Origin: JAKAGZ01 sp964412105
Lineage (GTDB): Bacteria > Bacteroidota > Ignavibacteria > Ignavibacteriales > Ignavibacteriaceae
Assembly (NCBI GenBank): GCA_964412105.1
Contig: CAYPNM010000012.1
Coordinates: 1-64,000 of the forward strand
DNA: 64,000 nt
Reading direction: 5' to 3'
Made by a program: the position numbers and the translations under genes
The notes under the pieces: generated by a model
What the model was told of the DNA's origin: nothing
The model's input: only the letters and a program-made list of their open reading frames with translations
The model's database searches: none
In this document: positions 49,996 through 59,358 of the stretch, one piece after another
How the letters are laid out: each line of letters opens with the position of its first letter
Position numbering within the stretch: the first letter of the stretch is position 1

Positions 49996-50973
49996 ATGAA
50001 AATTCAGGTAATTGAGGATATTAAAAAAAAGGCTTCCCAAAAGAAAAAAGCAGTTATTCTGCCCGAATCTCACGATGAAAGAATATTAAAAGCTGCAGAT
50101 ATATTGCTTAATGAAAAAATAGCATCCGTAATAACACTTGGTGATGAAAACAAGATAAATGAGCAAAGAAAGAAACTTGGACTAAATGCGAGTGGACTGA
50201 GGGTGATCAATCCCCAAAAATCAGATAAACTCAGTGACTTTACAAATGTCTATTTTAATTTAAGAAGAAAAAAAGGAATAACGATAGAAGAAGCACGGGA
50301 AACTATGAAGCGGGATCTCTTCTTTGCTGCGATGATGCTAAATGAATCTCTTGTGGACGGAAGTGTCGCAGGATCGTTTGCTTCGACTGCTGATGTCTTA
50401 AAAGCAGGTATTCAGTGTATCGGAATGCCGGAAGGTATTTCCATAGTCTCTTCTTTCTTTCTTATGGCATACCCTGAAAAAACTTATACCTTTGCTGATT
50501 GCGCGGTTGTTCCTGCTCCTGATCCATACCAGCTCGCAGACATCGCATCTTCAGCAGCAGACAATCACAAAAAGTTAACTGGTGATACTCCTTATGTAGC
50601 TATGCTTTCCTTTTCAACAAAAGGCAGCGCCAAGCACGAATCTGTTGATAAAGTTCTGGAAGCTATGAAAATATTAAAGCAGAAAAGGCCCGATCTCGAT
50701 GTTGATGGCGAACTTCAATTTGACGCTGCAATAATCGATTCAATCGGAAAAAGAAAAGCTCCCGGCAGCAATGTGGCTGGTAGAGCCAATGTGTTGGTTT
50801 TCCCTGACTTGAATGCTGGAAATATTGGATACAAGATAGCAGAAAGGCTCGGAGGTGCAGCAGCTATTGGTCCTATAGTTCAGGGATTGAAAAAACCATT
50901 TTTCGATTTAAGCAGAGGCTGTAGTGTAGATGATATCGTGAATACTGCTGCAATAGCTGTTCTGATGAGTTAA
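49996..50973 (+). CDS. pta: Phosphate acetyltransferase
   Basis: A 325-residue Pta that interconverts acetyl-CoA and acetyl-phosphate. It is the short, single-domain (PTA_PTB) type without the N-terminal DRTGG regions of E. coli Pta. Motifs are VILPESHDERILKAA (about 19-33), MMLNESLVDGSVAGSFASTADVLKAG-type segment (read in two parts), and the C-terminal PGSNVAGRANVLVFPDLNAGN. A GGAG ribosome site lies just before the ATG. No acetate kinase gene is adjacent. The stop lies 4 nt from the converging stop of the membrane protein gene. Confidence 0.95.
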   Translation: MKIQVIEDIKKKASQKKKAVILPESHDERILKAADILLNEKIASVITLGDENKINEQRKKLGLNASGLRVINPQKSDKLSDFTNVYFNLRRKKGITIEEARETMKRDLFFAAMMLNESLVDGSVAGSFASTADVLKAGIQCIGMPEGISIVSSFFLMAYPEKTYTFADCAVVPAPDPYQLADIASSAADNHKKLTGDTPYVAMLSFSTKGSAKHESVDKVLEAMKILKQKRPDLDVDGELQFDAAIIDSIGKRKAPGSNVAGRANVLVFPDLNAGNIGYKIAERLGGAAAIGPIVQGLKKPFFDLSRGCSVDDIVNTAAIAVLMS

Positions 50974-50977
50974 AAAT

Positions 50978-52069
50978 TTATTTGATAGGAATTTTTTTTC
51001 CTAGAAACTTATCAACTTCGTATTCTTTAATTGATAAAATAAAAAACGGGAGACTGAAAACCATTTCGTCGAAATAGTTTTCGCCTCTCAAGAACATAAT
51101 TACGGATGTAAAGAATAGTATTAGTCCCGATACAAAAAACAATTCCTGCATATCGCTGATTATCCAACCTGCATATATCAGAATAACGAGCAGAACTATA
51201 TACATCCATATTGGCAACAATGTGATAGCTCCTGTAAAGGGACCGAAATGCGTAAACAAGGAATAATCCCACCTGATGTAAGGAGCTACTAAAGCAAAAC
51301 AAACTAGCGATGACAGCAAAACAAAAAGTAAAAGATTTTTGAAATTATTTCTGAAGAAGAAAAGTACCGATAGCAAAAATGGAATGACTACAATAATCCT
51401 TGTGCAAAGGAAGGCTCCAAAGAGAAAACTTAAAAAGGCAAACTTTATATTAACCTTATCTACATCGACAAACGTACCTAAAATATATATTATCGAAATT
51501 ATCAGAACTGCGTTTGTTAATGAATCTCCTCCTGTGACTACTTCATAATAAACAATTGGCAGTAGTAAAAATGCACCCGATCTGATTATCAGCTCTTTAT
51601 TCGTAAAAGATATTCTCAGAAGCAGAATGAAGAATAAAATCAGGCCAAATAAACTTATTATTCCTTCGTTGCCAAGTAAGAAAAAGGGAGCATCTATATA
51701 ATACAAAAGTGGAAGATTGTGTGCATAGTTATTATTGTAAGGGAATTTACCATTTACTAGGTTAGTCAACCAGTTAAATGAAACGAAATAAGATAATCCT
51801 TTGTTATAAGTAAATATAAATTCAAAAACAACAAACATTATTAAAACGATTAAATAGAGAATAATAAAGCTTTTATAATTAATCTTTCCACCGGAAGGAA
51901 GTTGTCTGTCCAAATAAAATACCAACAGGCAAAAGATAAGAACAAGAAAAACGAAATAAATAACCGGTGGTATTGACATGCGTGGCGAATCATCAAATAA
52001 GTAAATAAAATTTATTGCCAGCAAGAATAGAACTGAAATGGTATTGATAAAGTGTTTTTTTGTAAACAT
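50978..52069 (-). CDS. Polytopic membrane protein, GT-C-like layout
   Basis: A 363-residue protein with about nine or ten hydrophobic helices and short loops. A periplasm-facing loop after the third helix (NKGLSYFVSFNWLTNLVNGKFPYNNNYAHNLPLL read in parts, about 100-133) contains aromatic and Asn-rich residues as in GT-C-type glycosyltransferases or their relatives, but the acidic catalytic residue usual in such loops is not clear. I make no enzyme call. It has its own start near the divergent glutathione peroxidase gene (43 nt between starts). Confidence 0.65.
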   Translation of the reverse strand: MFTKKHFINTISVLFLLAINFIYLFDDSPRMSIPPVIYFVFLVLIFCLLVFYLDRQLPSGGKINYKSFIILYLIVLIMFVVFEFIFTYNKGLSYFVSFNWLTNLVNGKFPYNNNYAHNLPLLYYIDAPFFLLGNEGIISLFGLILFFILLLRISFTNKELIIRSGAFLLLPIVYYEVVTGGDSLTNAVLIISIIYILGTFVDVDKVNIKFAFLSFLFGAFLCTRIIVVIPFLLSVLFFFRNNFKNLLLFVLLSSLVCFALVAPYIRWDYSLFTHFGPFTGAITLLPIWMYIVLLVILIYAGWIISDMQELFFVSGLILFFTSVIMFLRGENYFDEMVFSLPFFILSIKEYEVDKFLGKKIPIK

Positions 52070-52112
52070 ATTAGAAAAAAAGCCTAATCATTAAAAGAAA
52101 GGAAGGTCCGAG

Positions 52113-52715
52113 ATGCACAAACCGATTCCTTATAAGTTGGTAATTGTTTTTTTGACATTTTTGTCTTTAGCATTCACCGGAGTGAAAAATAATGAAATTA
52201 ACCACGAAACAAAACCAGGAAATAAATTGAAAGACAACATTAACGATATTGTCGTAAAAGACATGAACGGCAAAGCAATTAAACTATCAGATTACAATGG
52301 GAAAGTACTGCTGATAGTTAATGTTGCCAGCAAATGTGGGTATACTCCACAGTATGAGGGACTCGAAAAGATTTATAAAAAATATAAAGACAAAGGATTT
52401 GAAATTTTAGCTTTCCCGTGTAATGACTTTGGTCATCAGGAACCAGGTACAAATGATGAGATAAAACAGTTTTGTAAGTCAAAGTATGACGTGACCTTTA
52501 AACTATTTGATAAAATCAAAGTGCTTGGCGATGATAAATGCTCTCTTTATGCAAGGCTGACTGATAATAGCGTAACAGAAAAATCGGATATAGGCTGGAA
52601 TTTTGAAAAGTTTTTGATTGACAGAAAGGGTAAAATTATTGCAAGATTTAAAAGTAAAGTAACACCTGAAAGCAAAGAATTAACATCAGCAATAGAAAAA
52701 GAATTGGCAGAATAA
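52113..52715 (+). CDS. Exported glutathione-peroxidase-family thiol peroxidase
   Basis: A 200-residue GPx-family protein. A signal or anchor segment covers about residues 8-23 (LVIVFLTFLSLAFTG). The peroxidatic Cys is C75 in VASKCGYTPQYEGLEKIY, and FPCNDFGHQEPG holds the Gln region and a second Cys. WNFEKFLIDRKGKI carries the Trp-Asn of the catalytic tetrad. Bacterial members of this group usually use thioredoxin as donor rather than glutathione; that is inferred. An exported peroxidase fits with the lipoprotein MsrB in the window. Confidence 0.92.
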   Translation: MHKPIPYKLVIVFLTFLSLAFTGVKNNEINHETKPGNKLKDNINDIVVKDMNGKAIKLSDYNGKVLLIVNVASKCGYTPQYEGLEKIYKKYKDKGFEILAFPCNDFGHQEPGTNDEIKQFCKSKYDVTFKLFDKIKVLGDDKCSLYARLTDNSVTEKSDIGWNFEKFLIDRKGKIIARFKSKVTPESKELTSAIEKELAE

Positions 52716-52730
52716 ATATAATCGTAAGGT

Positions 52731-52790
52731 AAATTGATTTAGGCATTCTTAGCGAAGCGAAAAATCTTTCATATTGAAACAGTTTCTTCG
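52731..52790. repeat. REP-like palindromic element between convergent genes
   Basis: CATTCTTAGCGAAGCGAAAAATCTTT followed after a short spacer by TTTCTTCGCC: GCGAAG pairs with CTTCGC to form an imperfect hairpin. This wording (TTAGCGAAGCGAAAAATC) resembles short dispersed repeats common in FCB-group genomes, but no second copy is in the window. Read cautiously. Confidence 0.35.
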
Positions 52791-52824
52791 CCCCTATAAA
52801 TAGGAATTAAGAATAAGAAAAGTA

Positions 52825-52847
52825 TTTGTAATGATACCGATTACAAA
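52825..52847 (-). terminator. Hairpin at the end of the TerB-like gene
   Basis: TTTGTAAT (52825-52832) and ATTACAAA (52840-52847) form an 8-bp stem with a 7-nt loop that overlaps the minus-strand stop codon at 52841-52843. On the minus strand a T-rich tail (TACTTTTCTT) follows, so it may end the malQ-terB transcript. Confidence 0.45.
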
Positions 52848-53290
52848 CCTACTTCTCCTTTTACCATCAGCTTGGCTTCAATAACTTCTTTGTGTTCGAG
52901 CTTTAGCATATCGCCAATTCTTTTTATCAGATTATCCTCATATTTATCCAGTTTCTTATCTGAGTAAATCAGCCGCCAAAGATTCTTCATCAATTCGAGT
53001 TTCTCTTCTTTTGAAAAATTCTGATCCAGTAAGGTCGTAAACTCGTAAATACTTACACTTTTCTTAATACTTTCTTCGGTCTGCAACATTAGCTTATCGG
53101 CCTCTTCATTTGCCAATCCAAATTTTTCTTTCATGATAGAAACTATCATGTTATGCTCATCATCTGAAAAATTCTCATCGGCCTTGGCTATTTCATAGAA
53201 AAGAGCACAGGTTGCAATTTCGATCTTTTTCTTTAAAGTATCCTGTTTATTTACAGGAGTTGATACCAAACTTTTAAAATAGTCGAACAT
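52841..53290 (-). CDS. TerB-like protein
   Basis: A 149-residue all-helical protein. The domain (about 20-145) has the TerB pattern: ALFYEIAKADENFSDDEHNMI, where acidic residues form the metal-like site, and a second pair LIYSDKKLDKYEDNLI. It is soluble with no signal peptide. TerB domains are found in tellurite and other stress contexts; no ter operon is here, so the role is unknown. It lies 13 nt downstream of malQ on the same strand and is probably co-transcribed. Confidence 0.82.
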   Translation of the reverse strand: MFDYFKSLVSTPVNKQDTLKKKIEIATCALFYEIAKADENFSDDEHNMIVSIMKEKFGLANEEADKLMLQTEESIKKSVSIYEFTTLLDQNFSKEEKLELMKNLWRLIYSDKKLDKYEDNLIKRIGDMLKLEHKEVIEAKLMVKGEVGL

Positions 53291-53303
53291 CCTCTATCCT
53301 TAA

Positions 53304-54839
53304 TTATTCAATTTTAATATTTACTTCTTCACGTTTAATTGTTGAGGACCTTTCATATAAAGTCGTTAAATCTTTGTAATGTGCTGCTAGATCCTGATCA
53401 ATCTGATTCCAGGTATATCTCCACGACCACCAGCCACCGAGCTTCCCTGGAAAATTCATTCTTGCTTCACTTCCCAGCTTCAAGATATCCTGCATCGGGA
53501 TAATAATAATATCCGCAACTGAAGCATAAGCTGTTCTTATTAATTCACCAACAATATCTTCGCCATAATAGTTCAGATATTTTTGGGCATGCTCGTAGAT
53601 ATCGTTATCGTTATTCTTTTCCTTTTCAAAGTATGACCGGGTTGTATCATTATCATGCGAACCGGTATAAACAATCGAATTCTGAACAAAGTTATGAGGC
53701 AAAAATCTGTCTTCCATTCCTGAGCCAAATGCAAACTGCAGAATTTTCATTCCGGGAAAATTGAATTTTTCTCTCAGTTCTGTTACGGACTTTGTAATCA
53801 CACCAAGATCTTCAGCAATAATCGGAAGTTTGCCGAGATATTTTTCTATTGTATTAAAGAACTTCTCTCCCGGAGCTTTTCTCCATTTACCGGGTTCTGC
53901 AGTTTTTGAACCGGCTGGAATTTCCCAGTAAGCATCAAATCCGCGAAAGTGATCAATGCGTATAATATCAACCATTTCGAGCAGCGCCGAAATTCGTTTC
54001 CTCCACCAAAGGAAATCATCTTTTTCCATTTCATTCCATTTGTAAAGGGGATTGCCCCAGAGCTGTCCGGTTGCACTAAAATAATCAGGGGGAACTCCAG
54101 CTATAAAAGTTAGGTTACCTTCTTTATCAACTGTAAAAATTTCTTTGTTGCTCCAGAGGTCGGAACTATCGTAAGCAATAAAAATCGGTATGTCACCAAT
54201 AATCCTTATCCCTTTTTTATTGGCATAATCTTTTAGGTTTTTCCACTGGTGAAAGAACTGAAATTGAATATACTTTTGATATAAAACCGAATCCGAAAGT
54301 TTCTCCTTCCATTTTTTGACCGCAGTTTCTTTTCTTACAACAAGATCTTTATCCCATTTAGACCAGACGGCCCCATTATTATGTTCTTTCAAAGCCATAA
54401 AAAGAGCATAGTCTTCAAGCCATTCGTTATTTTTTATACAAAATTCTTCAAAGGGTTTCTCTTTCCCGTTCGAGTCATTCTTAAAATGCTCAAATGATTT
54501 TTTAAGAAGGCCATGTTTATATCTGATCAATTCCCCAAAATCAATTTTATTAGGGTTGAAATCTGGTATATTTTTGAGATCATCATCTTTTAGGAATCCT
54601 TCTTCAAGCAAAATATCGGGGCTAATTATCAATGGATTTCCAGCAAATGCGGAAAAACATTGATAAGGAGAATCTCCATAACCTGTAGGACCAAGTGGGA
54701 AAACCTGCCAGAGTTTCTGACCGGCAGCTTCCATAAAATCTAAAAAGTTGTATGCTTCCTTACCAAGGTCGCCTATTCCATATTTTCCCGGAAGCGAGGT
54801 AGGATGCAGCAATATGCCTGCAGAGCGTTCAAATCTCAT
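53304..54839 (-). CDS. malQ: 4-alpha-glucanotransferase (amylomaltase)
   Basis: A 511-residue GH77 enzyme that transfers maltodextrin segments between alpha-glucans. The order of motifs is GILLHPTSLPGKYGIGDLG, then IIGDIPIFIAYDSSDLW, the nucleophile region IDHFRGFDAYWEIPAG, the acid region IIAEDLGVITKSV, and YTGSHDNDTTRSYF with the third catalytic Asp. The usual length and no signal peptide place it in the cytoplasm. It leads a malQ-terB pair. No other glycogen genes are nearby. Confidence 0.96.
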   Translation of the reverse strand: MRFERSAGILLHPTSLPGKYGIGDLGKEAYNFLDFMEAAGQKLWQVFPLGPTGYGDSPYQCFSAFAGNPLIISPDILLEEGFLKDDDLKNIPDFNPNKIDFGELIRYKHGLLKKSFEHFKNDSNGKEKPFEEFCIKNNEWLEDYALFMALKEHNNGAVWSKWDKDLVVRKETAVKKWKEKLSDSVLYQKYIQFQFFHQWKNLKDYANKKGIRIIGDIPIFIAYDSSDLWSNKEIFTVDKEGNLTFIAGVPPDYFSATGQLWGNPLYKWNEMEKDDFLWWRKRISALLEMVDIIRIDHFRGFDAYWEIPAGSKTAEPGKWRKAPGEKFFNTIEKYLGKLPIIAEDLGVITKSVTELREKFNFPGMKILQFAFGSGMEDRFLPHNFVQNSIVYTGSHDNDTTRSYFEKEKNNDNDIYEHAQKYLNYYGEDIVGELIRTAYASVADIIIIPMQDILKLGSEARMNFPGKLGGWWSWRYTWNQIDQDLAAHYKDLTTLYERSSTIKREEVNIKIE

Positions 54840-54932
54840 ATATTACTCACACAATTAGTTTATCGAAAATAAATAAAAATTTTATGATGCGGAAATTATA
54901 ATAGACGAATGGCTTAATTAATTAAAGTATGC

Positions 54933-54964
54933 TCATTCCCCTTCCTAATTAAGAAGAGGAATGA
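54933..54964 (-). terminator. Hairpin downstream of the second Cys/Met PLP enzyme
   Basis: TCATTCC(C)CTT pairs with AAG(A)GGAATGA with one mismatch and a roughly 10-nt AT loop. It lies 12 nt beyond the minus-strand stop and acts as a possible terminator; the T tract is weak. Confidence 0.45.
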
Positions 54965-54975
54965 ATTAATAAAAA

Positions 54976-56202
54976 TTACTTCTGCACATCGGCCATTTCG
55001 TTTTTGGAATATCCAACTTCTTCAAGACACATTTTTATTTTTTCAAATGATCTTTGAATGTTGTGGTCTAATCCTACGGACATACGAACTAGCCCACTGC
55101 ATATCCCAATTTCTTTTTGTTCTTCCTCAGGAATTTCAGACGAGGTGCTGTGACCGGGCGCGCTAAACAAAGTCTTGAAGTAACCAAGACTAACTGCAAG
55201 ATAGCCTACTTTTTCTTCCTGCATTCTTACCATCAACTTTCCTGCCTTTTCGCTTGTACCCATATCAAATGCAAGCATTCCACCATACCCGTAATCAGGA
55301 TTACGAAAATTTTCAATTCTTTCGTGATGTGGATGTGATTTCAAACCTGGGTAAAAAACTTTAATTCCCATTTCCTGAAGATTTTTTGCAAGAAACATCG
55401 CGTTCTGGCTGTGCTTTTGTATCCTGATGTGAAGACTGTGAAGATTCTTAAGGATGCTTGCCGCACGATGACTGTCAAGTACAGGACCCAGCAGCATGCT
55501 GGTACCGCTTGTAATATCCAGAAGCTTATGAATGAATTCTGAATTACTACAAACACAACCTGCAACACAGTCGCTTGTGCCGTTGATAAATTTAGTCAGA
55601 CTATGAACAACAATATCAGCCCCAAGCTCAAGCGGGGAAATTATCATCGGGCTGAAAGTATTATCTACAACAAGTTTTATGTTTTTTGATTTAGCGATAT
55701 CACTCAATGCCGGTATGTCTGCAACTTCTAGCAATGGATTACTGACAGATTCACAGTAAATTACTTTTGTGTTTTTTGTTATCGCTTTCTTCACTTCATT
55801 TAGATCGTTCATATTTACGAAGTTTACTTTTATGCCGAGTCTTGGCAGAACATTTTTAAAGAAAGCGTAAGTGCCGCCGTAGATTGTATGGCTTGAAATT
55901 ATTTCGTCACCGGAACTGCAAAGCTGAAATATTGTACAGCTTATCGCTGCCATTCCGGATGCTGTTACCTGCGCAAGCTCGGAATTCTCCAGCCGGGCTA
56001 ATGCATCCGATAATTCCTTATTGATCGGATTCCAGTGACGTGAATAAAGAAAACACCCTTCGATCTCGTGATCAAAGAGTTCTTCCATTTTTTCTTGGCT
56101 CAAAAATGTAAAAGTTGATGAATCAGTTATAGACGGGTTAACGTCACCAAATTCACCAAAAACCAAATAATCTTGTATATTGCTGGCAGGGTCGAAAGAC
56201 AT
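54976..56202 (-). CDS. Cys/Met-metabolism PLP enzyme (second paralogue)
   Basis: A 408-residue PLP enzyme of the same family as the 10545 gene. It has YSRHWNPINKELSDAL, ASGMAAISCTIFQL, VVDNTFSPMI, and the PLP lysine in VHSLTKFINGTSDCVAG. It lacks the YTR.NPT wording usual in gamma-lyases (here YSRHWNP), and the residues differ enough from the 10545 protein to suggest a different substrate (methionine gamma-lyase, cystathionine lyase or O-acylhomoserine sulfhydrylase are all open). I chose the ATG at 56202 because GAGGAGGG lies 6-7 nt ahead; a GTG at 56235 is in frame but that site falls inside it. Confidence 0.88.
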   Translation of the reverse strand: MSFDPASNIQDYLVFGEFGDVNPSITDSSTFTFLSQEKMEELFDHEIEGCFLYSRHWNPINKELSDALARLENSELAQVTASGMAAISCTIFQLCSSGDEIISSHTIYGGTYAFFKNVLPRLGIKVNFVNMNDLNEVKKAITKNTKVIYCESVSNPLLEVADIPALSDIAKSKNIKLVVDNTFSPMIISPLELGADIVVHSLTKFINGTSDCVAGCVCSNSEFIHKLLDITSGTSMLLGPVLDSHRAASILKNLHSLHIRIQKHSQNAMFLAKNLQEMGIKVFYPGLKSHPHHERIENFRNPDYGYGGMLAFDMGTSEKAGKLMVRMQEEKVGYLAVSLGYFKTLFSAPGHSTSSEIPEEEQKEIGICSGLVRMSVGLDHNIQRSFEKIKMCLEEVGYSKNEMADVQK

Positions 56203-56380
56203 GATTTTTCCCTCCTCAGTTATTGATTTGTTCACCCCCAGAATGTCGGGGAAAATTTATTACCTAAAATTACGCACGAAGCTGTGTTATTTCAATTCCA
56301 ATCGACAAAATTTAATAGTATATATTATTTTGCGGATTGAATAGAGTTTAACTAATTTGAAAATAAAAGCTTAAGGGATT

Positions 56381-56854
56381 ATGGCACAAACAATATTAAT
56401 TTTAGTCCTGCTGTTTAGCTTCAACCAGCAAAATAGAGACAACCTGAAAAAACAGCTCGATGAAATGCTTACCAAGTGGCATCACGCAGCAGCTGTTGCA
56501 GATGCAAAAACATATTTCGGCTACCTAGCAGATGACGCAATTTATATGGGTACAGATGCAACTGAATACTGGACCAAAGCAGAGTTCCAAAAATGGGCTG
56601 AGCCTTGGTTCAAAAGAAAATCTGCCTGGACAATTTATGCAACCAAAAGAAATATTTATTTATCAAAGGATAAAACTTACGCCTGGTTCGATGAAACTCT
56701 CATTGCAGGATTTGGACCAGCACGTGGTTCTGGAATATTAATCAAAACAAGGGATGGCTGGAAAATTCAGCATTACAATCTTGCTATGACAATTCCCAAT
56801 GCAGTTTCAAAGCAGGTGAAGGACATTATTGATAAAGAATTAAATAAGAAATAA
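56381..56854 (+). CDS. SnoaL-like (NTF2-fold) protein
   Basis: A 157-residue protein. A short hydrophobic N-terminus (ILILVLLFSF, about 5-14) without positive residues may be a weak signal. The NTF2-like domain follows: helix TKWHHAAAVADAKTYFGYL, DDAIYMGTDATEYW and C-terminal strands ending RDGWKIQHYNLAMTIPN. The start is fixed by an in-frame TAA 7 nt upstream and an AAGGGA ribosome site. Its fold matches the 27982 protein, but no active site can be assigned. Two more genes of unknown or metabolic role follow. Confidence 0.8.
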   Translation: MAQTILILVLLFSFNQQNRDNLKKQLDEMLTKWHHAAAVADAKTYFGYLADDAIYMGTDATEYWTKAEFQKWAEPWFKRKSAWTIYATKRNIYLSKDKTYAWFDETLIAGFGPARGSGILIKTRDGWKIQHYNLAMTIPNAVSKQVKDIIDKELNKK

Positions 56855-56895
56855 CAAATTTTAAAAGCACCGAGGTCTTACAGAATTTAAATTAA

Positions 56896-57087
56896 ATGAC
56901 AAAGCAAAAAGAAATAAGCAAAGCTGAAAAAATCCGTGAAGCCTGCGCTAAGGAATTTATTCGTGCATATGAAGAGGCGGGAATAAAGGGTCTCTGCGAG
57001 GACGGTAGAATTGAATATGCCGTGGATGCTGTTAGATCTCTGGATCTTGAGAAAATCTTAAGCAAAGATCATCAAAAAGGAAAATAG
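56896..57087 (+). CDS. Small hypothetical protein (63 residues)
   Basis: A 63-residue basic/acidic helical protein beginning TKQKEISKAEKIREACAKEF and ending SKDHQKGK. I do not recognise a family. Two Cys (in EACAKEF and GLCEDG), a clear helix-loop-helix pattern and position 41 nt after the SnoaL-like gene on the same strand argue that it is a real gene, but no ribosome site is obvious. It converges on the transketolase gene. Confidence 0.5.
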   Translation: MTKQKEISKAEKIREACAKEFIRAYEEAGIKGLCEDGRIEYAVDAVRSLDLEKILSKDHQKGK

Positions 57088-57129
57088 TTTATATAAGGCA
57101 GGCTTATTATCTGTATTATAAAATAGTTG

Positions 57130-59151
57130 CTATTTCTTATTCTTTGCTAATAGACTTTTTGCTTGCTCATAAACATTTTCAGCAGTAAAACCGTATCCTT
57201 TCATTACATCTTTCAAAGGAGCTGAAGCTCCGAAACCTTCAATGCTGATTGAATCACCGTCTGCAGTAACATATTTTATCCATCCCTGGCTTACGCCCGC
57301 TTCAACTGAAAGTCGTGTACGTATGGCTTTCGGTAAAACCTTTTCCTTGTATTCATCAGGCTGTTTTTCAAACAGCTCCCAGCTCGGGAATGAAACCACT
57401 CTTGCTTTAACTCCTTCAGCATTTAGTTTCTCTCCTGCTGAAAGGGTTATTGAAACTTCTGATCCGCTTGCCATCAAGATAATATCAGGAGTGCCACTGC
57501 AGTCCTTTAAAATGTAAGCGCCTTTCAACAAGTTCTTTGCTGATGTGTATTTTTTCTGATCCAGCACTGGCAATTTTTGTCTTGTTAATATGAGAGCAAC
57601 AGGACTCCCCTGGTGTTCAATTGCTGCTTCCCATGCATAAGCCGATTCGTTTGCATCTGCCGGCCGAATAACAACTACTTTCGGAATTGCTCTAACAGCG
57701 GCAAGGTGCTCTATCGGTTGATGTGTTGGTCCGTCCTCACCAAGTCCGATGCTATCATGAGTAAAAACATAAATCGGTCTTATACCCGAAATAGATGCCA
57801 GTCTTATAGCTGGTCTTAAATAATCCGAAAAGACAAAGAAAGTTGCTCCAAAAGGAATGACTCCACCGTAAATAGCCATTCCATTCAAAATACTCGCCAT
57901 TCCATGTTCGCGAACTCCATAGTGGATACTCCTATTTTCATAATGACCTGCTGACAGGCTTCCATAGTCATTCATAAATGTATCAGTAGAAGGATGAAGA
58001 TCAGCTGAGCCTCCCAGAAATCCAGGCAGATACGGAGCAATTGCGTTTATTGTTTTTCCAGATGATGTTCTTGTCGCAATCGGTTTTCCATCATCTTCAA
58101 AAACTGGAAGTTTGTTTTTCCATTCGTCCCCTATTTTTCCATTCATCAGGTTTATAAATATCTCAGCTTCTTCAGGATATTTTTGTTTATACTGATCCAA
58201 CAGTTTATTCCATTCATCCTCAGCTTTTTCACCGTTTTCTTTTACTGTTTTGAAGAACTCAGAAACTTCGTCCGGGATATAAAAAGTTTTATCTTCAGGC
58301 CATCCAAGGTTCTTCTTTGTAAGTTTTACTTCCTCCTCTCCAAGTGGTGAGCCATGCACTCCGGCAGTATCCTGCTTATGTGGACTGCCATAACCAATGT
58401 GTGTATCCGTAATAATCAAGGAAGGTTTATCAGTTGTTTTTTGAGCGGCCTCAACCGCCTTCTGTAGCGCATCAACGTCATTTACATCTGATATGTGCTG
58501 AACATGCCAGTTATATGCTTCAAATCTTTTGTGAACATTTTCAGTGAAAGCAAGACTAGTTGAGCCATCAATTGAAATATGATTATTATCATAAAAGAAA
58601 ATTATTTTACCAAGCTTAAGATGTCCTGCAATCGAAGCGGTTTCGTGCGAGACACCTTCCATCAAATCACCGTCGCTGCAAATTCCATAAATAAAATGAT
58701 CAAGAATTTTTATATCATCCTTATTGAATATAGCAGCTAGATGTGCCTCTGCCAGTGCCATTCCTACCGCATTTGATATTCCCTGTCCCAGCGGTCCGGT
58801 TGTAGTTTCGACTCCTGCTGTTAAACCATATTCGGGATGACCCGGAGTTATACTCTGCCATTGTCTGAAACTTTTGAGATCATCCATCGAAACCTCATAT
58901 CCGCACAAATGAAGAATAGAATATAGAAGCATACTGCCGTGCCCGGCGGAAAGCACAAACCTGTCCCTATTCAGCCATTTTGGGTTAAGCGGATTGTGAT
59001 GCATATATTTTGCATACAAAGTATATGCTATCGGCGCACAACCCATCGGCATCCCTGGATGCCCTGAATTTGCTTTCTGAACCCCGTCAACTGCTAAAAA
59101 TCTAATTGTATTTATTGCTATATCATCGAAATCTTTGGTTTTAATCGGCAT
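57130..59151 (-). CDS. tkt: Transketolase
   Basis: A 673-residue thiamine-diphosphate enzyme that transfers two-carbon units in the pentose phosphate pathway. The N-terminal part has NSGHPGMPMGCAPIAY, GPLGQGISNAVGMALAE and the metal motif GDGDLMEGVSHETASIAGHL-like (read as ICSDGDLMEGVSHE). HIGYGSPHKQDTAGVHGSPLG and the pyrimidine domain follow. GVREHGMASILNGMAIYGG and THDSIGLGEDGPTHQP are class signatures. Length and order agree with bacterial transketolase. It is monocistronic with a gap of about 200 nt to the Tricorn gene. Confidence 0.97.
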   Translation of the reverse strand: MPIKTKDFDDIAINTIRFLAVDGVQKANSGHPGMPMGCAPIAYTLYAKYMHHNPLNPKWLNRDRFVLSAGHGSMLLYSILHLCGYEVSMDDLKSFRQWQSITPGHPEYGLTAGVETTTGPLGQGISNAVGMALAEAHLAAIFNKDDIKILDHFIYGICSDGDLMEGVSHETASIAGHLKLGKIIFFYDNNHISIDGSTSLAFTENVHKRFEAYNWHVQHISDVNDVDALQKAVEAAQKTTDKPSLIITDTHIGYGSPHKQDTAGVHGSPLGEEEVKLTKKNLGWPEDKTFYIPDEVSEFFKTVKENGEKAEDEWNKLLDQYKQKYPEEAEIFINLMNGKIGDEWKNKLPVFEDDGKPIATRTSSGKTINAIAPYLPGFLGGSADLHPSTDTFMNDYGSLSAGHYENRSIHYGVREHGMASILNGMAIYGGVIPFGATFFVFSDYLRPAIRLASISGIRPIYVFTHDSIGLGEDGPTHQPIEHLAAVRAIPKVVVIRPADANESAYAWEAAIEHQGSPVALILTRQKLPVLDQKKYTSAKNLLKGAYILKDCSGTPDIILMASGSEVSITLSAGEKLNAEGVKARVVSFPSWELFEKQPDEYKEKVLPKAIRTRLSVEAGVSQGWIKYVTADGDSISIEGFGASAPLKDVMKGYGFTAENVYEQAKSLLAKNKK

Positions 59152-59300
59152 CGTTAATCTCCGTATAATTTAGTTAATCAAAAAAAAATCTAAATAATTA
59201 TATAAATATATTAAAAACCTTGCGAAATTTAATTATAAATCTTTCATGTTTATATAAGGATTTAATTGATAAGAAGTCAAGTTTAAGCAAGGGTAAAAAT

Positions 59301-59330
59301 AAAAAACCGCCCTAAAGTGAGCGGTTTTTT
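59301..59330. terminator. Strong Rho-independent terminator
   Basis: A perfect 10-bp inverted repeat AAAAAACCGC / GCGGTTTTTT with a 10-nt loop lies 29 nt beyond the Tricorn gene's minus-strand stop. It has A and T runs on both sides, so it can end transcripts from either direction. Confidence 0.9.
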
Positions 59331-59358
59331 CCATAGCAAAAATTTAAGCTATGAACGA

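Noticed and set aside
50986..51003. Palindrome TAGGAA...TTCCTA with a T-rich loop near the pta stop
   Set aside because: It lies inside the last codons of the minus-strand membrane gene and the stem is only 6 bp, so I did not list it as a terminator although it could be one.
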